A stretch of DNA of 64,000 nucleotides, taken from positions 248,001 to 312,000 of the forward strand of contig NZ_LZSQ01000123.1 in the NCBI RefSeq assembly GCF_001665535.1, in the 5' to 3' direction. This document shows positions 8,419 to 15,186 of the stretch, piece by piece (positions within the stretch are counted from its first letter, which is position 1; each line of letters begins with the position of its first letter). Below the pieces are notes generated by a model. That model ran no database searches and was not told where the DNA came from. It saw only the letters and a list, made by a program, of their open reading frames with translations. The position numbers and the translations under genes were made by a program. This DNA comes from Mycobacterium sp. 852002-51961_SCH5331710. Lineage in GTDB: Bacteria > Actinomycetota > Actinomycetes > Mycobacteriales > Mycobacteriaceae.

Positions 8419-8781
8419 ATGCCACATCTGTTCCGCGCGCCGGCCGCGCTGATCGCCTGCGCGGCCGCGGTCGCGACCGCGTCACCGGCGGCCGCCGACC
8501 CGCTGAACCCGATCCCGGGAAACGGATTCTTTCTCGTGGGGCCCGATATCGCTCCGGGCGTCTACAACACCGGCGGGTCGGCGTCGACCTGGGCCGTCTA
8601 CATCAACGACGTGCCTACCGAGGACTCGATGTGTGTGTGGTTCACCTACAGCACGCCGGATACCAACAAGGACAACGTCGTCGCGACGAACATGTCCGTC
8701 GGTCCGATGAACGCGAACATCAACTCGTCGGTGAAGGCGTTCGAGTCGCGGAACTGTCAGCCCTGGACGCGGCTCAACTGA
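8419..8781 (+). CDS. Small secreted protein of unknown function
   Basis: A 120-residue protein with a clear Sec signal peptide: short N-terminus, hydrophobic stretch around residues 7-22, then an AAAD cleavage region at about 25-28. The mature part is polar, with two cysteines (in SMCVW and RNCQPW) that could form a disulphide. No catalytic motif is recognised. Start ATG at 8419 follows GAGGTGGTGAGGA. It stands alone between nagA and the convergent cupin gene, 88 bases after nagA. Confidence 0.8.
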   Translation: MPHLFRAPAALIACAAAVATASPAAADPLNPIPGNGFFLVGPDIAPGVYNTGGSASTWAVYINDVPTEDSMCVWFTYSTPDTNKDNVVATNMSVGPMNANINSSVKAFESRNCQPWTRLN

Positions 8782-8791
8782 GCCAAGGGGT

Positions 8792-9157
8792 CTAGTCGGT
8801 CGCGACGTGTGGCGGATCGTAAATCACCAGAAACACAAGGTCTTCCGCCCCGGTGTTGACCAAACTGTGCTGCGCTTTCGCCGGAACCTTGACGAAGGTG
8901 CCCGGTTTCACGTCCCAACTCTGACCGTCGATCCGCATGCAAGCGGTGCCGGTCAGAAAGTAGAAGGCGTGGTTGTAGTCGTGGTGATGTGGCTGTGACC
9001 CGCCCCCGGGTCCGAACTTGGTCAGTTGTGCACTGAACAACCCGGAGTATTGGGAGCCGACGAGGTCGTCGCTAATCCAAAACGCCTGACCGAGATCGGT
9101 TTCATGCCAGACGATGTCCTCTGGCGAATACACGAACGGCAGAGTCGTCTCTTTCAT
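8792..9157 (-). CDS. Cupin-domain protein
   Basis: Single-domain cupin of 121 residues. Cupin motif 1 is visible as a histidine cluster (PHHHDYNHAFYFLTG) and motif 2 as PAKAQHSLVNTG, giving a probable metal site. The first part (SDDLVGSQYSGLFSAQLTKF) describes a beta-barrel entry; the substrate is unknown. It is divergent from a LysR-type gene across 107 bases, the usual arrangement for a LysR-regulated target, but that regulator is interrupted here. Start ATG at 9157 has GGAGAACC just upstream. Confidence 0.85.
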   Translation of the reverse strand: MKETTLPFVYSPEDIVWHETDLGQAFWISDDLVGSQYSGLFSAQLTKFGPGGGSQPHHHDYNHAFYFLTGTACMRIDGQSWDVKPGTFVKVPAKAQHSLVNTGAEDLVFLVIYDPPHVATD

Positions 9158-9264
9158 GGTGGTTCTCCTTCCAGATGGGCTTACTATTACTGGAACGCTT
9201 TCGAGGCAAAAGGATCGACAACGTTTCGGTTATGGCGTGATCACATGGGAGCTATGGAGGGCAG

Positions 9265-10140
9265 ATGCCGACTCTGGTGCAGCTCAACGCCTTTGTGACG
9301 GTGGCCGAACAGGGCGGGTTCACGGCCGCGAGCCGGCGGCTCGGGTTGTCCCAGCCGGCCGTCAGCCGTGCCATTGCCACACTGGAAAGCGAGCTCGGCT
9401 CGCCCGTCTTCGTCCGCCGCCGCGACGGTCTCGCGTTGACCGAAGCGGGCTCCGTGGCGCTCGCGCACGCTCGAGAAGCGGTGCGGCACTTGACATTGAT
9501 GCGCACCGAGGTCGCCGGACTGACAGGTGATGTCACGGGCACGTTGTGGCTGGCCAGCCTGCCGACCGCCACCGCCGCGTTCATCGCCCCACAGTTGCGC
9601 GCATACGCGCACCGCCACCCGGCTGTCACGATCCGGTTGCTCGAGGGCAGCGAGGAAGAGGTCTTGGATTGGCTCGACTAAGGCGCGGTCGAGACAGGTG
9701 TGGTCAGCCTGCCTGTCAAAGGAATGGAGGCCGCGGTTCTGGGAGACCAGGCCCTGGCGGCGGTGGTACCGGCCGAGTCCGATCTCGCCTCGAAGGAGGC
9801 CGTCACTTATGCCGACTTGGCGAGCAAGCCGTTCGTTCGCGGCAAGGGCGGCTGTGCCGACGTTTTCATGCCCATCGCGCGACAGGCCGGTGTGGAGTTC
9901 GACCTGGCGTTCGACGCGCGTGAGGTTGCCGCGGCGCTCGAGATCGTGCGGGCGGGACTCGGTGTGAGCATCTTGCCCGTTGCGGGCCTTCCCGATATGC
10001 CCGGTGTTGCGGTGCGGCCTCTCGTCCCTCATACCGTTCGTCGCCTCGGTGTCGCGGTGTCTGCGAGTGCGTCGGGCGCCGCGCGTGCATTTCTCGACCA
10101 GATCGCCGCCGTTGACGGCCCTACGCCGCGTCGAGGATGA
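9265..10140 (+). pseudogene. LysR-family regulator split by an in-frame TAA
   Basis: An N-terminal winged helix-turn-helix (FVTVAEQGGFTAASRRLGLSQ) and the start of a LysR substrate domain are read from ATG 9265 (GGAGG 6 bases upstream) to TAA at 9679-9681. The same frame continues without further stops to 10140 with the rest of the effector domain, including a typical late GLGVSILPV. A single base change (CAA to TAA, restoring Asp-Gln-Gly) would give an intact protein of about 291 residues. Either a recent nonsense mutation, a sequencing error, or readthrough. If inactive, the divergent cupin gene has lost its presumed regulator. The 3' end overlaps the convergent GMC oxidoreductase by 20 bases. 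Confidence 0.85.
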
Positions 10141-11731
10141 GATCGGCTGCCCGCCAAGCCATTGCCATCACCGGGCCGTTGAGGTTGCCCGACACCATCG
10201 TGGGCATCACCGAACAGTCGACGACGCGCAGGTTGTCGACGCCGCGCACGCGTAGCGAGGTGTCCACGACGTCGTCGTCGCCCGGCCCCATCGCGCACGT
10301 TCCGATCGCGTGGTATCCGCAGTAGCCGTCATCGAGAGCGGAATCGATGATCGCCTGCTCGGTGACGACGTCTGCGCCCGGCAGGGTCTCGGCGACAAGG
10401 TGTTCGGCGATCGGCGACTGACCGAACAACCGCCGCATGATGCGGAACAACGCGACACCCTTGTCCCGGTCGTGCGGTGAGGTGAGGTAGCCGGGATCGA
10501 TGTCCAGCGGCGCCGCCGGGTCGGCCGACGTGATCGTCACCGACCCCTCGCTGTCCGGGCGCAGTACGTATCCGATCGCTTGAAGCCCCGGTTCCCGCTC
10601 GACGGCCGCCGCCTCGCCCTGCTCATACGGCGCCAATGAGAAGGGCGCCATCAGGATCTGAGCGTCCGGGCGGTCCAATTCGGGTGAGGTCTTGAAGAAC
10701 CCGACGACGTCGAACGCGGCGCCGGCGAGCGGGCCCCGCTTCGTCGCCAAATACCTTGCGGTGGTGAGCGCTTGACGCGCCGTGGTGCTCAAAAGGCGGT
10801 TGTAGCCGACGTCCCGGTTGAGCCGGAACTGGATGACGAAGCACCGGTGTTCCCGCATCCTCCGGCCGACGTTGGGGCTGTCCACGACGGTGTCGATGCC
10901 CAGTCCGCGCAGCGCCGAACGATCTCCGACGCCGGACAACTGGAGCACCCTCGGTGTCGAGATGCTCCCGAGCGCCAGGATCACCTCACGCCGAGCGAGG
11001 AGGTCGACCTTCGCGCCACGACCGGTGGCCGCTCGCACACCGACCGCCTTGTCGCCCTGGAAGATCACTCGTTCGACCGTGGTGTGCACCGCGATACGGA
11101 GGTTGGCCCGGCGGGCGACCGGGTGCAGGAACGCATGCGCCGCGCTCACGCGCCGGCCGCCCTTGATGGTGCGGGGCGCGGGGCCGATCCGTTCGCGGTC
11201 ACTGGCATTGACGTCGTCGGGCGGCGACCAGCCCAGGTTCGCCCCCGCCGCGATGACGTCCGAGCAGAGCTGGGGGAGACCGGTGTCGATCGTGACGTCG
11301 AGCGGGCCTCCCGAGCCTCGCATCGGATCGGGCCCGAGGCCGTGGTTCTCCATCGAACGGAACACGGGCAGCATCTCGTCCCAGCCCCACGCGGGGTTTC
11401 CCAGCGCAGCCATCGCGTCGTAATCGGCGGCGCCGCCGCGGTTGTAGACCATCCCGTTGACCGAACTCGATCCGCCGAGGGCCTTGCCGCGCACCCAGTG
11501 CTCGACGAGCCGAGAAGGTCCGGTCGGGCGAACGGGGAAGTGCCAGGTGATCTTCGGGTTCCCGAGAATCTTCCCGACGCCCTTCGGGATTCGGATCATC
11601 GGACTTCGGTCCTTGCCGCCGGCCTCGACCAGCAGAACGCTCGAGCGCGGATCCTCGGAGAGTCGGTTCGCCAGGACGCATCCCGCGGAGCCGGCGCCGA
11701 CGATGATGTAGTCGTAGGTCCTCGAAGGCAT
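10121..11731 (-). CDS. GMC-family FAD oxidoreductase (choline dehydrogenase-like)
   Basis: Glucose-methanol-choline oxidoreductase of 536 residues that oxidises an alcohol using FAD. The dinucleotide-binding motif VGAGSAGCVLANRL is at the N-terminus, the family signature GGSSSVNGMVYNRG follows at about residues 85-98, and the C-terminal active-site region YHAIGTCAMG is intact. I start at ATG 11731, immediately before the conserved DYIIVGAGSAG; the frame stays open upstream, but this would overlap the promoter and leader of the DAHP synthase. Substrate unknown. Confidence 0.88.
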   Translation of the reverse strand: MPSRTYDYIIVGAGSAGCVLANRLSEDPRSSVLLVEAGGKDRSPMIRIPKGVGKILGNPKITWHFPVRPTGPSRLVEHWVRGKALGGSSSVNGMVYNRGGAADYDAMAALGNPAWGWDEMLPVFRSMENHGLGPDPMRGSGGPLDVTIDTGLPQLCSDVIAAGANLGWSPPDDVNASDRERIGPAPRTIKGGRRVSAAHAFLHPVARRANLRIAVHTTVERVIFQGDKAVGVRAATGRGAKVDLLARREVILALGSISTPRVLQLSGVGDRSALRGLGIDTVVDSPNVGRRMREHRCFVIQFRLNRDVGYNRLLSTTARQALTTARYLATKRGPLAGAAFDVVGFFKTSPELDRPDAQILMAPFSLAPYEQGEAAAVEREPGLQAIGYVLRPDSEGSVTITSADPAAPLDIDPGYLTSPHDRDKGVALFRIMRRLFGQSPIAEHLVAETLPGADVVTEQAIIDSALDDGYCGYHAIGTCAMGPGDDDVVDTSLRVRGVDNLRVVDCSVMPTMVSGNLNGPVMAMAWRAADLILDAA

Positions 11732-11787
11732 CACGGTCAGGGTCGGCGCGACGGGCGGCGCAGTCAAGGGGTCTCGAAACCTTCGTT

Positions 11788-11815
11788 TTGGCGAACGCCC
11801 GGATCCCGGTATAAC
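11788..11815 (+). promoter_or_regulatory. Candidate promoter of the DAHP synthase leader
   Basis: TTGGCG at 11788-11793, a 16-base spacer and TATAAC at 11810-11815. The expected transcription start is about 11822, only a few bases before the GTG of the leader ORF at 11825, so the leader would be translated from a leaderless or near-leaderless mRNA, common in mycobacteria. Confidence 0.65.
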
Positions 11816-11824
11816 CTGGTCGGC

Positions 11825-11899
11825 GTGAACTCTGCGGTGCGCGTCGGCTATTGGCGCTTTATCGAGGCTCCGGGCGGAGCCGATAAAGCGCAGCGCTAA
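11825..11899 (+). CDS. Candidate aromatic amino-acid leader peptide
   Basis: A 24-codon ORF, GTG to TAA, with adjacent Tyr (11849-11851), Trp (11852-11854), Arg and Phe (11858-11860) codons at positions 9-12. Its second half is the 5' arm, loop and 3' arm of a long hairpin. It lies between a good promoter and the DAHP synthase gene, the first enzyme of the pathway that makes Tyr, Trp and Phe. Translation is inferred, not shown: there is no Shine-Dalgarno, consistent with leaderless start. A regulatory leader (aroR) before a class I DAHP synthase gene is known from Corynebacterium glutamicum, which is the closest parallel I can name. Confidence 0.65.
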   Translation: MNSAVRVGYWRFIEAPGGADKAQR

Positions 11900-11979
11900 G
11901 CACGCATCCACCCGGAGCCCAGGCAGTGACCACCAGGTCGCTGCCTTTCGTCATTAAAGGGCCCGGGGTCGAACCGGGC
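11854..11979 (+). promoter_or_regulatory. Attenuator-like alternative hairpins before DAHP synthase
   Basis: Structure A: 11854-11863 with 11882-11891, continued by 11866-11871 with 11876-11881 (16 pairs, two unpaired bases, loop GGGC). Structure B: 11921-11931 with 11936-11946 (11 pairs, one G-U, loop ACCA), followed by TTTCGTCATT. Structure C: 11961-11966 with 11974-11979. Alternatives exclude these: 11866-11874 pairs perfectly with 11911-11919, while 11911-11920 can instead pair with 11959-11967, closing B into a longer stem. A ribosome stalled on the Tyr-Trp-Phe codons would cover the 5' arm of A. The mechanism (transcriptional or translational) cannot be decided from sequence. Confidence 0.65.
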
Positions 11980-12009
11980 GCCGCAACCTCCAGAAAGGCA
12001 CCCGAGAAC

Positions 12010-13062
12010 ATGAACCTGGCGCAGACCGCCACCCCGCCCGCCACCTCTGACCGGCGGGTCCGCGGTTTCAGCGAGATTCCCAGCCCGCACGAGGTGCTCA
12101 GCGAATTCCCGCTCGGAGCCCGGCGCGCCGAGCGCGTCGTGCGTGACCGGGAAGAGATCGCCGAGATTCTCGCGGGCCGCGACGACCGGCTGCTGGTGGT
12201 CGTGGGACCGTGCTCGGTGCACGACCCGGCCGCTGCGCTGGACTATGCCAGCCGGCTCGTCAAGGTCGCCGACGAGCTCAGCGACCGCCTCAAGATCGTG
12301 ATGCGGGTGTACTTCGAGAAGCCGCGTACCACGATCGGCTGGAAGGGGCTGATCAACGATCCGGGCATGGACGGCACCTTCGACGTCGCCCGCGGCCTGC
12401 GCATCGCCCGTCACCTGCTGCTCGACATCGTCGACATCGGGTTGCCGGTCGGCTGCGAGTTCCTCGAGCCGACCAGCCCGCAGTACATCGCCGACGCCGT
12501 CGCGTGGGGTGCCATCGGAGCCCGGACCACCGAATCCCAGGTGCACCGCCAGCTGGCATCCGGTCTGTCGATGCCCGTCGGGTTCAAGAACGGCACCGAC
12601 GGCAACATCCAGGTCGCCGTCGACGGGGTCAAGGCCGCCGCCGCCCCGCACGTCTTCTTCGGCATGGACGACCTCGGCCGCGGCGCCCTGGTGAACACCG
12701 CAGGCAACGAGGACTGCCACGTGATCCTGCGCGGCGGCACAAATGGTCCGAACTGCGACGCCGACGCCGTGCAGGCCACCGCGGCCAAGCTGACCGCGGC
12801 CGGACTGCCCGGCCGCGTCGTGATCGATTGCAGCCACGCTAATTCGGGGAAGGATCACGTCCGCCAGGCGCAGGTCGCCGCCGAGGTGGCGCAGCTGGTG
12901 CGTGACGGCCTACCGGTCAGCGGTGTGATGCTCGAAAGCTTCCTCGTCGCCGGTGCGCAGGCCCCCGAAGCCCGTCCGCTGACCTACGGGCAGTCGGTCA
13001 CAGACAAGTGCATGGACTGGGCGACGACGGACCGGGTGCTGCGGGAGCTGGCCGAGCGCTAG
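12010..13062 (+). CDS. aroF: Class I 3-deoxy-7-phosphoheptulonate synthase
   Basis: First enzyme of the shikimate pathway, condensing phosphoenolpyruvate and erythrose-4-phosphate. At 350 residues it matches the E. coli AroF/G/H class I family throughout: VVGPCSVHD, EKPRTTIGWKGLINDP, CEFLEPTSPQY, GFKNGTDG, DCSHANSGKDH and GVMLESFLVAG, with metal ligands Cys, His, Glu and Asp all in place. I chose ATG 12010, behind AAAGG, because a GTG at 11926 would add 28 residues reading through hairpins B and C. Mycobacteria normally rely on a class II enzyme (Rv2178c type); this is an extra isozyme. The aroF symbol marks the family, not feedback specificity. Confidence 0.92.
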   Translation: MNLAQTATPPATSDRRVRGFSEIPSPHEVLSEFPLGARRAERVVRDREEIAEILAGRDDRLLVVVGPCSVHDPAAALDYASRLVKVADELSDRLKIVMRVYFEKPRTTIGWKGLINDPGMDGTFDVARGLRIARHLLLDIVDIGLPVGCEFLEPTSPQYIADAVAWGAIGARTTESQVHRQLASGLSMPVGFKNGTDGNIQVAVDGVKAAAAPHVFFGMDDLGRGALVNTAGNEDCHVILRGGTNGPNCDADAVQATAAKLTAAGLPGRVVIDCSHANSGKDHVRQAQVAAEVAQLVRDGLPVSGVMLESFLVAGAQAPEARPLTYGQSVTDKCMDWATTDRVLRELAER

Positions 13063-13075
13063 CCGCCCGCAGCCC

Positions 13076-13366
13076 TCAGGAGGCCCGCCGGATTCCGCGC
13101 TTCAGCAAAAGCTCGCGCTCGGACTCCGACAGCCCACCCCAGATGCCGTACGGCTCGCCTACGGCGAGCGCGTGCGCGCGGCACTGGGCGATCACCGGGC
13201 ACCGCCGGCACATCTCCTTCGCGCGCATCTCGCGTTGGGCGCGGGCGCGGCCGCGCTCACCGTCGGGATGAAAGAACATGGAGGAATCGACGCCTCGACA
13301 AAGCCCGGCCATCTGCCAATCCCAAATGTCGGCGTTGGGACCGGGCAGCTGCTGCGGTTGTGGCAT
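13076..13366 (-). CDS. whiB3: Redox-sensing transcription factor WhiB3
   Basis: Iron-sulphur WhiB-family regulator of 96 residues. The four cluster cysteines are seen as LCRG, then MCRRC (CxxC) and QCRAH; the GIWGG turn follows, then a basic C-terminal tail for DNA binding. The N-terminus MPQPQQLPGPNADIW is characteristic of WhiB3, known in M. tuberculosis to sense redox state and control lipid anabolism. I start at ATG 13366 behind GAGAGGGG; the longer open frame lacks homology. The C-terminal tail is a few residues shorter than in M. tuberculosis. Convergent with aroF. Confidence 0.93.
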   Translation of the reverse strand: MPQPQQLPGPNADIWDWQMAGLCRGVDSSMFFHPDGERGRARAQREMRAKEMCRRCPVIAQCRAHALAVGEPYGIWGGLSESERELLLKRGIRRAS

Positions 13367-13736
13367 TGGAAACCCCTCTCTGCACACCCATTTCGGAAAC
13401 GAATGGATGAGTGAGTTCAAAAACCGATTCGAGCTCAAGTCGCCGATGACCACTCGTGGAGACAAAGTATGGGCGCTGCCGAAATCTCGTCAATAGCCCC
13501 CACATGTGCTTATTGACATAACCGCAGGCCCAGAATTTACATCACGTTCATCATTGCGACCCACAGACAACGAGAACGGTGCTAAGCCGACCTATGGTGG
13601 TCGACGGCGAAACGCATTTCTCCAGTTCGCGTCAATTGTCGGTGAGCGGGCAAATTCGAGCCGCTAACACGCAAGTAACATTGCGACCACCAACTGTTAA
13701 CCAATGGCGCGGGTCAATTGATACCGTCGCGACTCG
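13367..13736. other. Long intergenic region between divergent whiB3 and TPR-like gene
   Basis: About 370 bases, noticeably AT-richer than its surroundings, with no supported gene. It presumably holds the promoters of whiB3 (leftward) and of the gene at 13737. The best promoter-like match on the plus strand is TTGACA at 13513-13518 with TTACAT 18 bases downstream, which would give a 190-base untranslated leader. No strong palindrome was found. Confidence 0.5.
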
Positions 13737-14519
13737 ATGCCCGCAGAAATCGTTCTGACGAGGGCCGCATTCGGTGACGATCCCGGGCGCTGGCCGTTGC
13801 CTCCCGGCGCCACACCGCACGAGTTGTGGCTGCGTGCCATCGCGGCGGGCGGGCAGGGCCGGTACGCCAGCGCGCGGGTCGATCTGGCCGCGCTGTTGCG
13901 CAGCGGTGGTCGAGAACGCGCGTTGGCACACAGCACCGAGGCGTCGTTTCTGCGCCAGCTCGGTTGGCACGCCCGCGCTCGACGATGGGACGGACGGGCG
14001 CTGGCGCTGGCCGGGTCGGACGTCGAGTCGGCAGCGGATGCGTTGGTAGGCCTGGGCGCAGACGCGTTGGGTGTGGGGCGGTTCGACGCGGCCGCGCGCG
14101 CACTGGCCCGCGCAGCCGAGCTGATGTCGGATTCGCCGGTGCCGCGGCTACGGGTGCGGCTGGGCTGGGTGTCGGCCGAACTGGCGATGGCGCGTGGAGA
14201 AGGGAAGGCCGCCGTCGGGCACGCCGAGCGTGCCGTCGAGGCGGCCGCGGCGTTCGGCTCGGTGCGTCACGAAGTGAAGTCGTCGGTGGTGTTGGCCGCC
14301 GCCCGGTGCAGCGCCGGTGACCTCGCCGGTGCGCGCGCGGTGGCCGATGCGGCGCTCGACGAGACGCAGCGCTTCGGAATGGTTCCGTTGCAGTGGGCGT
14401 TGGCTTGCTTGCTGGCCGACATCGGCAGCGCCGAGCACCCGGCACAGGACATGGTGGCGCTACGCGATACTTGTGCCGATACAGTGCGTCGGCGGGGCGG
14501 CGTGTGGTCGGTGCGGTAA
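13737..14519 (+). CDS. Alanine-rich helical-repeat protein (Rv3415c-like)
   Basis: A 260-residue cytoplasmic protein with no catalytic motif. Repeating helix pairs, for instance around ALAHSTEASFLRQLGWHARA and FDAAARALARAAEL, suggest a TPR-like scaffold. By position, between whiB3 and sigD, it is the counterpart of the M. tuberculosis hypothetical Rv3415c. It precedes sigD by 88 bases in the same direction. The ATG at 13737 is the first in frame and lacks a convincing Shine-Dalgarno. Function unknown; an accessory role in SigD or WhiB3 signalling is only a guess from location. Confidence 0.8.
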   Translation: MPAEIVLTRAAFGDDPGRWPLPPGATPHELWLRAIAAGGQGRYASARVDLAALLRSGGRERALAHSTEASFLRQLGWHARARRWDGRALALAGSDVESAADALVGLGADALGVGRFDAAARALARAAELMSDSPVPRLRVRLGWVSAELAMARGEGKAAVGHAERAVEAAAAFGSVRHEVKSSVVLAAARCSAGDLAGARAVADAALDETQRFGMVPLQWALACLLADIGSAEHPAQDMVALRDTCADTVRRRGGVWSVR

Positions 14520-14607
14520 CCGGGTCCACGCGGAAGTGAAAGTTATTGTTTAGCTGACCGACCTACCAAGCTCGGTCCTGTTCGTAACGTTGGAGAGATC
14601 GCCCACG

Positions 14608-15186
14608 ATGACATTTTCGGGAGAACGTCTCGATGCTGTCGTTGCTGAGGCTGTGGCAGGAAACCGGGACGCGCTCCGGGAGGTGCTGGAGACCATTCGT
14701 CCGATCGTTGTTCGGTATTGCCGGGCGAGGGTGGGGGCGACAGAGCGCAGTGGCCTCTCAGCAGACGACGTTGCCCAGGAGGTTTGCTTGGCCGCCATCA
14801 CGGCGCTGCCGCGTTACAAGGATCAGGGACGCCCGTTCCTGGCCTTCGTGTACGGCATTGCCGCCCACAAGGTTGCTGACGCGCATCGCGCAGCAGCCAG
14901 GAATCGATCCGACCCGACCGACGTCGTGCCGGAGCGATACTCGCTGGACGCCGGACCCGAGCAGATGGCCCTCGACGCCGAGGCGTCGGCGCGGATGAAC
15001 AAGCTCCTGGCCGTGCTTCCCGAGAAACAGCGCGAGATCCTGATCTTGCGCGTTGTCGTGGGGATGAGCGCCGAGGAGACCGCGGAGGCGGTCGGCAGCA
15101 CGCCGGGCGCCGTGCGCGTCGCCCAGCACCGCGCGCTCGCGAAACTGAAGTCCGAGATCGTCGCGACGGGGCGTGACTATGCCTGA
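14608..15186 (+). CDS. sigD: ECF RNA polymerase sigma factor SigD
   Basis: Extracytoplasmic-function sigma factor of 192 residues. Region 2 is recognisable as SADDVAQEVCLAAITALPRY with FVYGIAAHKVADAHR, and region 4 as LPEKQREILILRVVVGMSAEETAEAVGSTPGAVRVAQHRAL. I chose ATG 14608 behind GGAGAG (14592-14597); an in-frame TTG at 14590 overlaps that site. The final 8 bases overlap the anti-sigma gene, a usual sigma/anti-sigma arrangement. In M. tuberculosis SigD is linked to the stringent and stationary-phase response. Confidence 0.94.
   Translation: MTFSGERLDAVVAEAVAGNRDALREVLETIRPIVVRYCRARVGATERSGLSADDVAQEVCLAAITALPRYKDQGRPFLAFVYGIAAHKVADAHRAAARNRSDPTDVVPERYSLDAGPEQMALDAEASARMNKLLAVLPEKQREILILRVVVGMSAEETAEAVGSTPGAVRVAQHRALAKLKSEIVATGRDYA

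Noticed and set aside
10772..11824. Long plus-strand open frame opposite the GMC oxidoreductase
   Set aside because: Only its last 25 codons (from 11825) make sense as a leader peptide behind a promoter; the rest is antisense to a conserved enzyme.
11961..11979. A tRNA T-arm-like hairpin with GGTCGAA loop
   Set aside because: No matching acceptor stem, D-arm or anticodon arm can be drawn around it; it is better explained as part of the leader structure.
13513..13542. TTGACA-N18-TTACAT as a promoter for a non-coding RNA upstream of whiB3
   Set aside because: A plausible promoter, but nothing downstream (no terminator hairpin or structured RNA) supports a separate RNA gene; left as part of the intergenic description.
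14584..14609. GTAACG-N16-CGAT, resembling an ECF-type promoter that could be autoregulatory for sigD
   Set aside because: The -10-like CGAT overlaps the chosen ATG, so transcription would start inside the coding region; the match is probably chance unless a later start is used.
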